Part shown: in pieces, positions 10,360 through 20,269 of the stretch
Layout of the letters: each line of letters begins with the position of its first letter
Numbering within the stretch: position 1 is the first letter of the stretch
From: Diplonema papillatum
Lineage: Eukaryota > Euglenozoa > Diplonemea > Diplonemida > Diplonemidae
Direction of reading: 5' to 3'
Length of the DNA stretch: 64,000 nt
Assembly: GCA_030068145.1 (NCBI GenBank)
Contig: JAPJBO010000137.1
Span: 281,777-345,776 of the forward strand
The notes under the pieces: generated by a model
The model's database searches: none
Told to the model about the DNA's origin: nothing
The model's input: only the letters and a program-made list of their open reading frames with translations
Made by a program: the position numbers and the translations under genes

Positions 10360-10738
10360 TCACGACAAGAGCAGCGGCACTGCCACACCAACCCAACAAA
10401 TTCTCGAAGAAATGCGTGGCCTAGAGCCTACTCCGGGCCACACGCCCGACACGGAGGCACTCCAATGTCCGAGCTGCCACACACGAACGACGAAAACTGG
10501 CACTGCAATAAAAGGCATCCACGGCCTGAGCATCCACCTGCGTTTTTGCAAGAAGAAACTACGACGCACACCACCACGCCACAGCACCACGCCTGCTAGC
10601 TCAGCAGGCAAAAGGGAGATTTGCCCGTACTGTCACAGCGACGGACAGACACCGAACAAACCACAATTCACAAGCCTACGACACCACAAACCGTGGTGCA
10701 AAACTAAACACCGCAAACCAGGAGCTACGACCAGATAA
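10360..10738 (+). CDS. Two CCHC zinc fingers, retroelement-associated fragment
   Basis: The open frame (ATG at 10412, open upstream from about 10375) encodes two fingers: LQCPSCHTRTTKTG ... HLRFC and EICPYCHSDGQTPNK ... HKPWC, pattern C-x2-C-x~20-H-x3-5-C. The first is clearly related to the finger at the end of the OTU-like ORF (shared LQC-x2-C-x3-TT-x-TG/SG). This suggests that both are pieces of the same kind of protein, probably a nucleic-acid-binding N-terminal or linker part of a retroelement. There is no full element around it. Confidence 0.4.
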
Positions 10739-10739
10739 C

Positions 10740-11238
10740 CAGCCACGATGCCAGAGTGCATTCAGAGTACCTTAACTGCGGAGGACAACAAGCAGTCGCC
10801 ACTTACTCAAGAAAGAATTTTTTTTTTAGCAGCAAACAGTTCACACATAAACTACAGCTAGGTCTACAACCAGTTGCTGAGTTTTCACCACTACTACTAC
10901 ACCTGCTGTTGCCAAACCTTCTCTTTCTACTACCCGACCCTCCCCACCGCACGTCCTCCTCAACCTAAAAGAAAGTAAGAACGCATATTACAGACCGATA
11001 CGAGCTGCATGGCAACCCCTGCTCAACATGCATGCGCGTGGGGGGCCCAAGGCTAAATTCAAAGCGAATTTCTTGGTGTCGGTCGCAACACTTACAAACA
11101 TGGCTAGCCGTAGTTAAAGTGTATAAGCATACCTACTACCCGCATACCACCCGCCTCACAGCCTCAATGGTCAACCGGAGACCCTAAAACACCGAACCTC
11201 TAAACCACAATAAACGCTAGAAAGTGAAGAAGAGGCAG
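10740..11238. other. No recognisable feature
   Basis: No conserved motif, tandem repeat or splice-bounded ORF was recognised here. Confidence 0.5.
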
Positions 11239-11394
11239 CACGTAAAGGGTTTGGAGAGGTGCCTCCCGAGCCCGGACGCCGAGCGCCCCGCGTGGGTGGG
11301 AGACGGCGGAGCCGACAGCGTATCGAAGTGCATCTGGCCGGCGCCGCCGCGCGACTACAAGACGGAGCTCTCCGACCACCTTGCCCGTCACAGG
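11239..11394 (+). repeat. Partial duplicate of the start of the next exon
   Basis: Encodes RCLPSPDAERPAWVGDGG ... DYKTELSDH, nearly identical to the beginning of the exon at 11490-12669. It is then interrupted by a SINE-like body (ACTGACTGGGACAATTCTGC). The two copies and the intervening SINE piece form a local duplication about 280 bp apart. Confidence 0.75.
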
Positions 11395-11489
11395 CAACTG
11401 ACTGGGACAATTCTGCATGCTTTCCACGGGGGGACTGACAGCACACAGAACACCCACACACACACACACAAACTAATTCTGCAGTGCGA

Positions 11490-12669
11490 ATGAAAGTAAA
11501 GAAGAGGCAGCATGTAAAGGGTTCGAAGAGGTGCCTCCCGAGCCCGGACGCCGAACGCCCCGCGTGGGTGGGGGACGGCGGAGCCGACAGCGTGTCGAAG
11601 TGCATCCGGCCGGCGTCGCCTCGCGATTACAAGACGGAGCTCTCCGACCACGACGTGATGGTCGTCGTCGGGGCGGCGCGGAACCACCTGCGGAGCCGCG
11701 CTGGGAGCCACCTGCACCGGGGCCCGCCGCCGCCCACGTCCCCAGCCCCGCCGGCCAGCAGGCAGCCCAGCGAGAGCGGAGCGTCGGTTGCGTCGTCGGA
11801 CTGCTCGCTGCCGTTGAGCCTGCCCCGGGCCCCAGCCACCGCCGGTGGAACCGAGCGCGGGCCCCGCGCGACTGAAGGGAAGAGCAGCGCGCTCTGCTCG
11901 CTGCCGGTGAACGCGTGCAGAGGCCCCGCTCGCATGGGCGGGCGGAAGCCGTGTCCTCCAAGCGTTGTGGGGGACGACAGCGACCCGGAAGAAGTCGTCG
12001 TGATCGACGATTCGGGCGGCGAAGAACCCGCGGCGGCCGCCTCGAACGTGCGCCGGCGGCAGGCAAGCCCGCCTCCGACCGCCCCGGCGGAGGTGCACCT
12101 GTGGGCCTGCCCGCCGGCGGGGAATCGGTGGCAGCTGGTTGTCGCGGGTCCTCAGCACGCAGTGCAGCAGCAGACCGGCAGCTCCGAGGCCGCGGCCAAT
12201 GGCGAGCGGCCATCCGGCACGTGCGCGTGCAGCCGGGAGCCCCGGGAGCGACCACGGGAGCGCTGCTCGGCAGACTACGGGGTACCGTGTTGCGGCGGGG
12301 CCGGGGCTGCTTGGAACGGGTGCTGCTGTCGGGCGCCGAACGGGGAAGCAGAGTGTGTCGTTCTCCTCCCTCGGCGGCGCGGCAGCGACGGCGGACTGGG
12401 GAAGCGGAGGGTGTCTTTCTCCGATGCGACGTCGCGCGCTTCTGCGGGCGACGTCGACGAGGAGGTGGTTGACGCCGAGGCGCGGCTGAGCTGCGCCTCC
12501 TCGCGCCTGCAGCGGAAGCTGGGGGCGGGCGTGCCGCCTGCGGCGGGGAGTCCGGCTCCGCGGCGGCAGCCCGCTGCCGGCGAGCTGCCGCCGCGCCCTG
12601 CCTACGACTGCCAGGTGGCAGTTCTGGAGCAGAAGCTGCGGGAAGCCCAGCTGAGGCTCCGCCAACGGT
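11490..12669 (+). CDS. GC-rich exon of unknown protein; PP1- and SUMO-docking-like motifs
   Basis: About 393 codons open on the plus strand, ending exactly at a strong 5' splice site (CAACG|GTGAGT). I therefore read it as an exon whose gene continues downstream; the in-frame TGA lies inside the donor. The product is Pro/Ser/Arg-rich and mostly disordered. Recognisable short motifs are EEVVVIDD (about 167-174) in an acidic patch, fitting a SUMO-interacting motif; RVSF (307-310, context KRRVSFSD), the classic PP1 docking motif; and a C-terminal amphipathic segment (LEQKLREAQLRLRQR) able to form a coiled coil. No folded domain was recognised. Long frames also exist on the minus strand, as expected from high GC. 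The donor and motifs favour the plus strand. The start is uncertain, and an acceptor near 11481 or 11526 is possible. Confidence 0.5.
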
Positions 12670-12860
12670 GAGTCGCTGTGCGCGTACGACTGCGTCCGCC
12701 GGGAATCGCGGGAGCGACCACGGGGGCGCTGCCCAGCATTGAGTTCTTTCAAGTATATGAACCACATGGATTAGCATGCACTACTGCCCAGCAGGCTACG
12801 GGTACCGTGTTGCGGCGGGTCGGGGCTGCTTGGAACGGTTGCTGCTGTCGACTGCAATGG
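12670..12860 (+). repeat. Duplicate of part of the upstream exon with a 45-nt insert
   Basis: CGGGAGCGACCACGGG ... GGTACCGTGTTGCGGCGG ... GGAACGG repeats 12240-12335. It is interrupted at 12739-12783 by 45 nt flanked by a 10-bp direct repeat CTGCCCAGCA (12729-12738 and 12784-12793). Confidence 0.7.
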
Positions 12861-13420
12861 TCTTCTTTGGCCAAGTACGATTGCCTCGAGGTCCACCGTG
12901 GGGTCACCACTGCTTCTGCAGAAGCTAACGTGGACACGATAGGAAGATTGGGCAGATTCGCTTTTATTCGCTTGGTTCGCTTCGACATTTTAAGCGAATC
13001 CCGAATCAAACAAAAGCGAACACGGACTTCGCTCACTATCTATGTATCGAACATCCATGAAAGGCAGGGGTTTGCCCAAACACTCAACCAAGATAGCTAG
13101 GCCCACGACCGCCAATGGCCATTGTGGAACAGAGACTACGCGATTGTCTCCGCCAAAGATTCCGTAGACGAGTTTCAACTTGTCATTTTGCACGCCGTTA
13201 TTCGTCGAATCCCCTGCTCCACTGCACGAAAGCAGAGAGTGGCGTGGGAGCCACAACTAGCCAGTACCTCCCTTTCTTGCTTGTTGTACGCCCGTTTTTG
13301 TTACATAGTAGAAACATGTTTTCTCACCCGCCTCTTGTCCATGCAGGCTTCCGTGAACGTCGTGCGATGGCATGCACGTGGCTTTTTTCGGAGACTATTC
13401 TGGCAGTGCCCAGCTCGTCG
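12861..13420. other. No recognisable gene
   Basis: AT-richer stretch with GCGAA-rich segments (12955-13030). I see no conserved coding or repeat signature beyond that. Confidence 0.5.
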
Positions 13421-14380
13421 AAGTTGAAGGCAAATGATGACAATTACTAATCCCAGCTCGATGATCGACCCTGATAAAAACTACTGCGTTTCACGATGGT
13501 CTTCTGACGTTTCCGGTTGGCCAGCAATCCTCGCACTGTGTCCCTCCGTACTGTAGGCTCATGGGTCTGCAGACGGCTCTTCAAACCGGCGGCAATGCAA
13601 GCGGGGAAGGTGCCTTTTGGGCCCCGTTGGACAACAATGGCATCCCATTGCACTACATGACCGCATACTCCAACTCGGTTCAACCCCGTGGCCTCCCGCG
13701 CGACTAACCTTCGCGCGCTATCCGATGGGTTCATGCGCATGAAAGAGCCCTGTGTCTTTGATTGACGGGCACAGCTCATCCGGGGGTTGAGAATTGAAAG
13801 GATTGCCGAGGAACATGAAGACTTCCGCGGTGCTCAGCTCGTCAGAGTGAACGGTACCCGCAAATGATGATCGTTACTATTCCCAGCTCGATGATCGTCC
13901 CCGATAACACTATCTGCGTTTCACGATGGTCGTCTGACGTGCCGGCCACGTTCTGCACGTACAGCACTGTCCGGCTCGCAGGTTCGCGTGCCTCCTGCAG
14001 TACTCGCACGTTGGCACGCCAACGATTGCTCAACCGGCGAGGAGGGCAGTCGTCGGGGTGTATATGTCTCCTGGAGTGGCCGATTTCCCTATCTCTTCCT
14101 TCTTCCTCTAGATGGGGCCTCTCGTGCATGACCTCCGCCGTGCGCGTATGTAAGACCTCGACGTTGATCCGGCTCCTCTTGGCGGTATCCCGTGTTCGTG
14201 CAAACATGTTGGCCAGGTTGTGCGATCTGTCGACGATCTTGGCTCTGGGAACGATGAAGACGGCGGCCAGACGCGATAGTCAATGGGAATTGCAGAAGCA
14301 TGAGACTCATCAGGTCGTCGAACGCATTAGCGGGCATGGGTTCGCCCATGCCCATCAGCAGTTCAGTGTCGCTTGAAAAT
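13420..14380 (-). repeat. Tandemly duplicated block with unknown coding-like frames
   Basis: About 90 bp around 13435-13530 (CCCAGCTCGATGATCG ... TGCGTTTCACGATGGTC) recurs at 13860-13945. Minus-strand frames in both blocks are open for about 110-120 codons. The second continues upstream as VFIVPRAKIVDRSHNLANMF then RTRDTAKRSRINVEVLH, which looks protein-like but matches no family I know. This may be a decayed element or gene fragment. Confidence 0.3.
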
Positions 14381-14711
14381 CTAATCTCTCAGACTGCGTT
14401 CGACTCTTGATTCGATGGTGATTGGCTTGCTGATTATTGTTGATCGAGTTGAATCGGTTTGAATGAGAATGTGGCGGTGCAAAGATCACTTAACCCGATC
14501 GATGCTCTGTTTGAAATCCTGGGTCCGAGAACGAGCATCGCATACTGAGCCTGCCTTCGGGACCGCTCGCACGCCGCCAAATATAGCCCAGGGCTTTTCC
14601 TGTCGGTTCGTCGCATTGTTTCCACGGCGATCGCCATTAAATATGACGGCTACCAATATTAGTCCCAACTCGGTGTCCCAGTCTCCATGGTGAGGTGGAG
14701 AAAAACCCTCC

Positions 14712-14994
14712 ATGACCATAGATGTCGCCTCCGAGGAGTACGTCTTCAAGCTAGTCCTCATCGGCGACTCCGGCGTCGGCAAGAGTAGCCTGATGACGCG
14801 GTACACAGTCGACGAGTTCAGTACGGGTGCCATCGGTCTCGAGTTCATGACGAAGAGGATGAAGTTCGAAACCAGGGACGTCAAGGTCCAAGTCTGGGAC
14901 AGTGTGGGGCAAGAGCGATTCGGCCGCGCTATCCCGCGATTCATTTACCACGGTGCCAAGGGAGCGATGTTGGTATACGACATCACAAACCAGG
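14712..14994 (+). pseudogene. Decayed orphan Rab exon 1
   Basis: Encodes [20 protein letters not shown] and onward to YDITNQ, then GTGTGTACC as in Rab11 intron 1. Compared with the intact genes it lacks four residues in the switch I/effector region (EFSTGAIGLEF instead of [14 protein letters not shown]), has DSVGQE for DTAGQE in the G3 motif, and has an added Gly before the RAI segment. No exons 2-4 follow before the next full Rab11 gene starts about 440 bp on. The altered switch regions and missing exons make it a pseudogene. Confidence 0.82.
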
Positions 14995-15277
14995 TGTGTA
15001 CCACTGTACACCACGAGGGCCGGGGGCTTCGCTTTAGGCGATTGCCCCGATTTACGTGGAGTATGGTGGCTTGAGATCAAAATCTGGGACTTTCGTCCGC
15101 GAAATCTGGGGTTTTCGTCCGCGGCTAAAATATGAGATTTGGGATTTTGCCAAAATGTGGCATCATCGGCTCCCCAACTTCCTCGAGCAGTCTCTGCAAA
15201 GCAGGTGCTCATCATCAAACACACACCCAGGGTGAGACACGAACCGCAACAAAACTCGTGTTATACACACCCACGAA

Positions 15278-15310
<33 letters not shown>

Positions 15311-15430
15311 ACCCTCTCACCCTCCCCGCCCGGCTAACTCCCCCAAACGTCTCTCCCGTCCAACCCCCGGCTCCCCCGCTAGCCAGCAGAGCCAACGGGC
15401 ATATCGTCAGCGTAGGCTCACGAATCTCCA

Positions 15431-17219
15431 ATGGCAATGGAAAATGACTTCCAGTATCTCTTCAAGGTCGTCCTCATCGGCGACTCCGGCGTCGGCAAGA
15501 GTAACCTGATGACGCGGTACACAGCCGACGAGTTCAACGTCGAGAGTCCGAGTACCATCGGTGTCGAGTTCATGACGAAGAGCATGAAGGTCGAAAACAG
15601 GGACGTCAAGGTCCAAATCTGGGACACTGCGGGGCAAGAGCGATTCCGCGCTATCTCGAGATCCATTTACCACGGTGCCAAGGGGGCGATGTTGGTATAC
15701 GACATCACAAACCAGGTGTGTACCTTTGTACACCACAGAGGGCTGGAGATCTGTCGCTTTAGCTAACTAGGTCTAACGCGCCCTACCGGGTCGCGAGTTG
15801 GCATTCAGTAGCAGAACGCACCAGTAGTTTACCATGTTTTCGGGTCCTACAAGCACCTTACTGGGGTTCGAAGCCCCCAGCCTCAATATTGCCTTCCAGA
15901 CAACACGAATCCGCCAACAACAGGCTTCGTTTGACAACGTCTCAACCTGGCTCCAAGAGCTCCGCAGCCACGTTCAGCCCTCCGCCGTCGTCATGCTCAT
16001 CGGAAACAAATGCGATCTTGAGCACCTGAGAACCGTGCAAAAAGTGTGTTTTGATTTTTATCGAAGTTGTGACGTGCTGGAGTAGATGCCCAACGCATCT
16101 CATCGCCAGTGGTGCCGCCCGCCAGCGTCCCTTGGATATTTTGGTCCGAGTGTTTCAAAGGGGGGTGCCACGGCAAGTCATTTGCATGCAAATGAGTACG
16201 CCAGGCCGGCTTTTCGCTACGGGACTCCAGAAGGGTCACTTTTGCTGCGCTTTCGTCGTGGTGGAATCCTCAATACCTAACAGGAGCAAGCGAGTAAGTT
16301 CGCTGCGGAGAACCAACTCGTCCTCTTGGAAACTTCCGCCCTCGACTCCACCAACGTCGACAAAGCCTTCGAGTGGCTGGTCAAGGAAGTATACAACGTC
16401 GTGAATTCAACGGGAGGCGTCGCGAACACCGGCAAAGCGCAAATGGCCACGGGGAAGACTGTATCCATCAACCAACCGAGCAGGCAGGCGGAAAAACCGA
16501 AGGTATGCCCCTTCAATTTCTTGTTCTTAGGCAAATCACGGGGGGTAGTTGCTGGCCTCTCCATTTTGCTCACGATCATGATAACGTGCCCCTGAAGCAG
16601 GACCGACCCCCCCCCCTGTGCGTGAGATAAAGCGTATCCGATAATAGAAAACACCTCGGTTTTGTATATCAAGAGCTGCGACTTAACTTTTTGCATTTGG
16701 GCTTACCGTCGTGGGGCAGTTGTGAAACAGACAGGCGTGCCTCCACCAGCAAGTTCTCGTTTCATCGCGGGAATGCTAAGCGCGTAACGAACCACTGACC
16801 AGGAAGGCGTTGGGCACCGGATTCCAAAGGAATCGGAAAACCAAGAAGGGCGGGTCTCGCTCGTGTTGAGTATTGTGACGCTGCAGCAGCCGATGGGCAG
16901 AAGCTATGCTGGCGACATCTGCATTTCTCACATAGCGACTTCTTCGGCAACCGCTAGGCGATGCAACAAGTTTTCTCCAGGGCAATTGGCTCTCTGTTTC
17001 TGGCTCGCGGGCCTTGTCTCCATCACCGCGCCCCAAAGACTAGGCGGTGCAACGAGAAGGCTGGTTGTGAGCACCAGTGCATTGGTTGGTGGATGATGCT
17101 TAGTAAAGTCCTCGAGGGATGGGGGGTCGGAGAAGCTTCCTGCATTACTGGCCACCGCAGAACCAGCTGAAGCACGCACTTTTTCTACACAATCCACACA
17201 GAGGTCGTGCTGCAAGTAG
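15431..17219 (+). CDS. RAB11: Rab11-family small GTPase, copy 2 (4 exons)
   Basis: Exons inferred at 15431-15715, 15924-16043, 16284-16502 and 17202-17219 give 213 aa in the same frame and with the same motifs as copy 1 ([32 protein letters not shown]-terminal RSCCK). The only protein differences I see are TIES/NVES after residue 35 (EFT-I versus EFN-V) and QAENPK/QAEKPK in exon 3. Introns are near-identical to copy 1 except for the lack of the 3.2-kb transposon and of the expanded repeat in intron 2. It thus shows the ancestral intron structure. The ATG context is CAATGG. With both copies apparently functional, this may be a dosage pair. Expression cannot be judged here. Confidence 0.9.
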
Positions 17220-17334
17220 AGTTTGCTCTTCGCTGAAGAGCCGAAAACGAACGCTCGTTCACGAAAACTGAGAGTCACCCGGAGACTGAGTTTCAAGCGA
17301 ACTTTCACTCTGAAGAAGGCAACGCGACACAAAG

Positions 17335-17690
17335 CTCTGATGTCTGCAGCCCCCGCACGAAAGAAAAATAAACAAATAGAAGACCTCGCTTTCAACAAAA
17401 CTACGCATTTCTTTCTTTGCGTGCCTGAGGATGGTACAAGTCTCCCGGCAATCCAAAATAAAACAAAATGCTATTATAAACATTGAGAAAGGCAACCGTA
17501 GACATAGACGTGCTCAGTCATCGTCCGAAAAAGAAGGAAGAAAGCTTACCACTCATCCGCACGAAGATAACGATGCCGGTGCAGAGTTGAGGCACAAGGA
17601 AGGAAAGGACGCAAATCGACCGCGCAAAGACGATGGCGCGAACGAATGCTAGCGCCGGAAACACGATTAACACGGTACGAGGGAACACTT
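17335..17690. other. Segment present only in duplication copy 2
   Basis: Relative to copy 1 (about 7053-7062) this copy has about 355 bp extra between GCGACACAA and CACTTAAGTTACT. It is lysine/arginine-codon rich and has short open frames without a known motif. It is either an insertion in copy 2 or a deletion in copy 1. No clear TIRs or target duplications are visible. Confidence 0.6.
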
Positions 17691-17986
17691 AAGTTACTGA
17701 TGCAGACTAACGCCGCAGATTCTCTGCATCCAAACCCGCGAAATCTTGTGGCCCTCCGTGGTCCTTGTTTCGCTGATCGTTAGGGTGTGCTGTGGCAGAC
17801 CAATTTCCTCCTCGGGTGCACTTTTCGGAAGGAGAAAAAGCGACGCGGCCGGCGACTCGTGCAACGCATGCTCCAAAGAAGGGCACCATCGTCTGCACCA
17901 TTGGCGACTTTCGTTCTCAGGTCGCGTGCGCCTCCTTCCTTTTGCTGCATGGTCCCAGTGGCTGCGCCGACGTGGCGTGCGACGAC

Positions 17987-18145
17987 GGATATCTAGTTTT
18001 GAACTTGCGTCGTGATGAGGATCGATGATTGCAATCATTCTCCTTGAATGAGGAATGCCTAGTAGGCGCAAGTCACAGCTTGCACTGATTACGTCCCTGC
18101 CATTTGTACACACCGCCCGCCGTTGCTACCGATTGGCTGTGAGAT
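17987..18145 (+). pseudogene. 18S rRNA gene fragment (3' region), copy 2
   Basis: Virtually identical to 7341-7500, including the TTGTACACACCGCCCG core and the same departures from the universal sequence. It is a non-functional rRNA piece carried in the segmental duplication. Confidence 0.88.
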
Positions 18146-20035
18146 AGAGCTTAGGAGAGGGAAGCTCGTTCTTGCATAGACATCCTGCTCGCCTTCGCTA
18201 CTTTTTAGAGTGCAAGTTTTTACTCGAAAATGCCACCAGCGTGACTAGCAATGTTGTTTCAAGTCCCTCGTTGCTCTTTCAACGGAAGAAAGGGAAAGAA
18301 GACAGAGCCTCCAACGAGCAGCCAACGCACCTCTATGCGAGTGCTTAGGAAGTCACCACCAGACACAACCCAACAGTAGAACAGTTGCATTGCACGCATC
18401 GAATAATGAGTCCATATGTGCAGAAGGCTGCCCTGATCCTGACTGAACATGAATGTGAAGAGTTAGTCCAGACAGCTCGGAACGAACGAGGAAACAGAAC
18501 GGGGCGGAGAGGATCGGGAGACGAACATACTCTGGGCGGGGGGAGCGGCGAACAAAAGTGCCATTTTTTTATCGGTCGCATGCTTATGTGAAAGTGTTAT
18601 GAAAATCACACCTCTTCCCACCCTACCCCCCTTCGCTGCTGGTCGTGTGCATTTGTGAGAAACAAAGTAGTCAAAAAAAAAAAAAAAAAAAAAAAAAATA
18701 AAAAAAAACATCCTGCAATTGCCAGTGGCGTTGCCGACATTTGGACCTCCTTTGCCGAGGACGCCAGCTGCCGGGGAGCAGCGTGCGGTAGTGCTTTGGT
18801 GTCGTCCAGCTTTTTCTTCTTTTTGTTGTACCTCCGTGTGCTTTGTTTCTTTCCATTGCACAATCGTGGTGGAAGGCACACGAATCGAGCAACACACTTG
18901 AAAATATTGGAAGATGCAGATTCGTTTGATTCTCGTGCTTCGGCGAACGGCATCTCGCATGTTTACATCCAGATGCCGCGTGGTCTACGCGTCCGAATGC
19001 GCTCATAGACTCAGCCACTTCTCGCTGTCGAGACCAGGAGGTGCGCTCTTGCGGGTTGTGCAACACTGTATTGCGCAGGCTGAAAGCCTGCACCACTACA
19101 TTTTGCCGTTGGCACCACGCCAGCGCAACAGCCCTGAACCGTGCTCGCTCACAAAGTACAGGTAATCTGGTTGTATTGCTGGGTGCAACAAAAAAAAAAA
19201 CAAGAAGAAGAAGTCTAAAAAAACGACCCTGTGTGTAGTTTTGGTGTGTTTTTCCCTCGCTAGCCTCTCCGTCGGATTAAGCACGTCCTCCGAGTATTTC
19301 TTTTCTTCATTTTTTCACACACGTTTCTGTTTTTTTGTTGTCGCTTCTGTTTTCCTCTGTTCTTTTTTTGAAAGCGTTTCTTTCTCCTCTAAGAATCTGT
19401 CTCCTCTTTCTTCCCGCACTGTTTCTAACTCAGCGCCGACGGAGGGTACGTGTTCTGCTCATTTCCATACACGAACGTGCAGATTCTGGCAGGTCATACG
19501 CAACCAGCTTGCAACTGTCTGGGTGTGTTCGATGTCTCAGCCGTCCGGTTGTGACAGGGTGCGATTCTGAAACAAGAGGATGAATCTTCATCATCGTTGT
19601 TTGGACCCGTGTGGGGTTATCGGGAAATATCTGTGTAATGTATTTGCTTGCAGTTTACGATGAAAGCTTACCTTTTCGGTCTGCAAGCGTTTGCAATCCC
19701 CCCCTGCCGGAGCCCGCGTTTGCAAATTCGTGTCCTAACCCTCGAGCCTCTGGTGCCACTCGTGCATCCGCATCCACACCACTCGTCATTTCTTTTTTCC
19801 CCCTCCGCGCTGTAGAGATAGGAGGAGTCAACTTCGACTATGCCAACATCCTTTCGCCACCTTAAAAACGAAGAATCGATCCTTCGCTCCTTCTCCGCGC
19901 GCCAGTGTTGGAACTAAGACTTTGGGTTTCGACATTATCACCCCCCACCCCGCCCCACCGCGAGTGCCCTGAGTTTTTTAACTGATTGCTCAGACACGGT
20001 TGTAGGGGCCTTCTCCCCGTGACGGATTCGCCTGT
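18146..20035. other. End of duplication, then no recognisable gene
   Basis: The duplication ends near 18725 after a poly-A run (18674-18711, with one T). A piece with CAACACTGTATTGC ... TTTTTCCCTCGCTAGCCTC (19050-19275) is a diverged relative of the GT-AG-ended interspersed repeat seen at 30640 and 41446. No coding region is supported. Confidence 0.5.
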
Positions 20036-20039
20036 GCTC

Positions 20040-20260
20040 TGGTAGCACGGGTGGTCCTGGCTGTGACGAGCTACGAACAGCCGCCTGACAAACCAGACTC
20101 ACACCGCAGTCCTGTCTGCAGACACTCAGGTTCCACGCTGATGATGGTCCGCCTTATGTGTCCGTGGCTTAGAGGACCGAAACACGGCGCAGACGGGACC
20201 AGTGCGGTGTTGAGCACATACCCATTCCAAGCACGTTCTTGCAATCACCCCGCCCCACCC
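20040..20260 (+). repeat. Dispersed repeat with hammerhead-like core, copy A
   Basis: Contains CTGATGA, then GGTCC ... GGACCGAAAC, then ends with CCAAGCACGTTCTTGC. Near-identical copies are at 57055-57265 and 30360-30530. Diverged copies are at 30890-31010, 32790-32905 and 42395-42505. Confidence 0.75.
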
Positions 20261-20269
20261 CTCTCAATC

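Noticed and set aside
11388-12777. Long minus-strand ORFs (434-459 codons) opposite the GC-rich exon
   Set aside because: Very high GC leaves antisense frames open. The plus strand has the donor site, short linear motifs and a coiled-coil end, while the antisense proteins are Arg/Pro/Ala low-complexity only.
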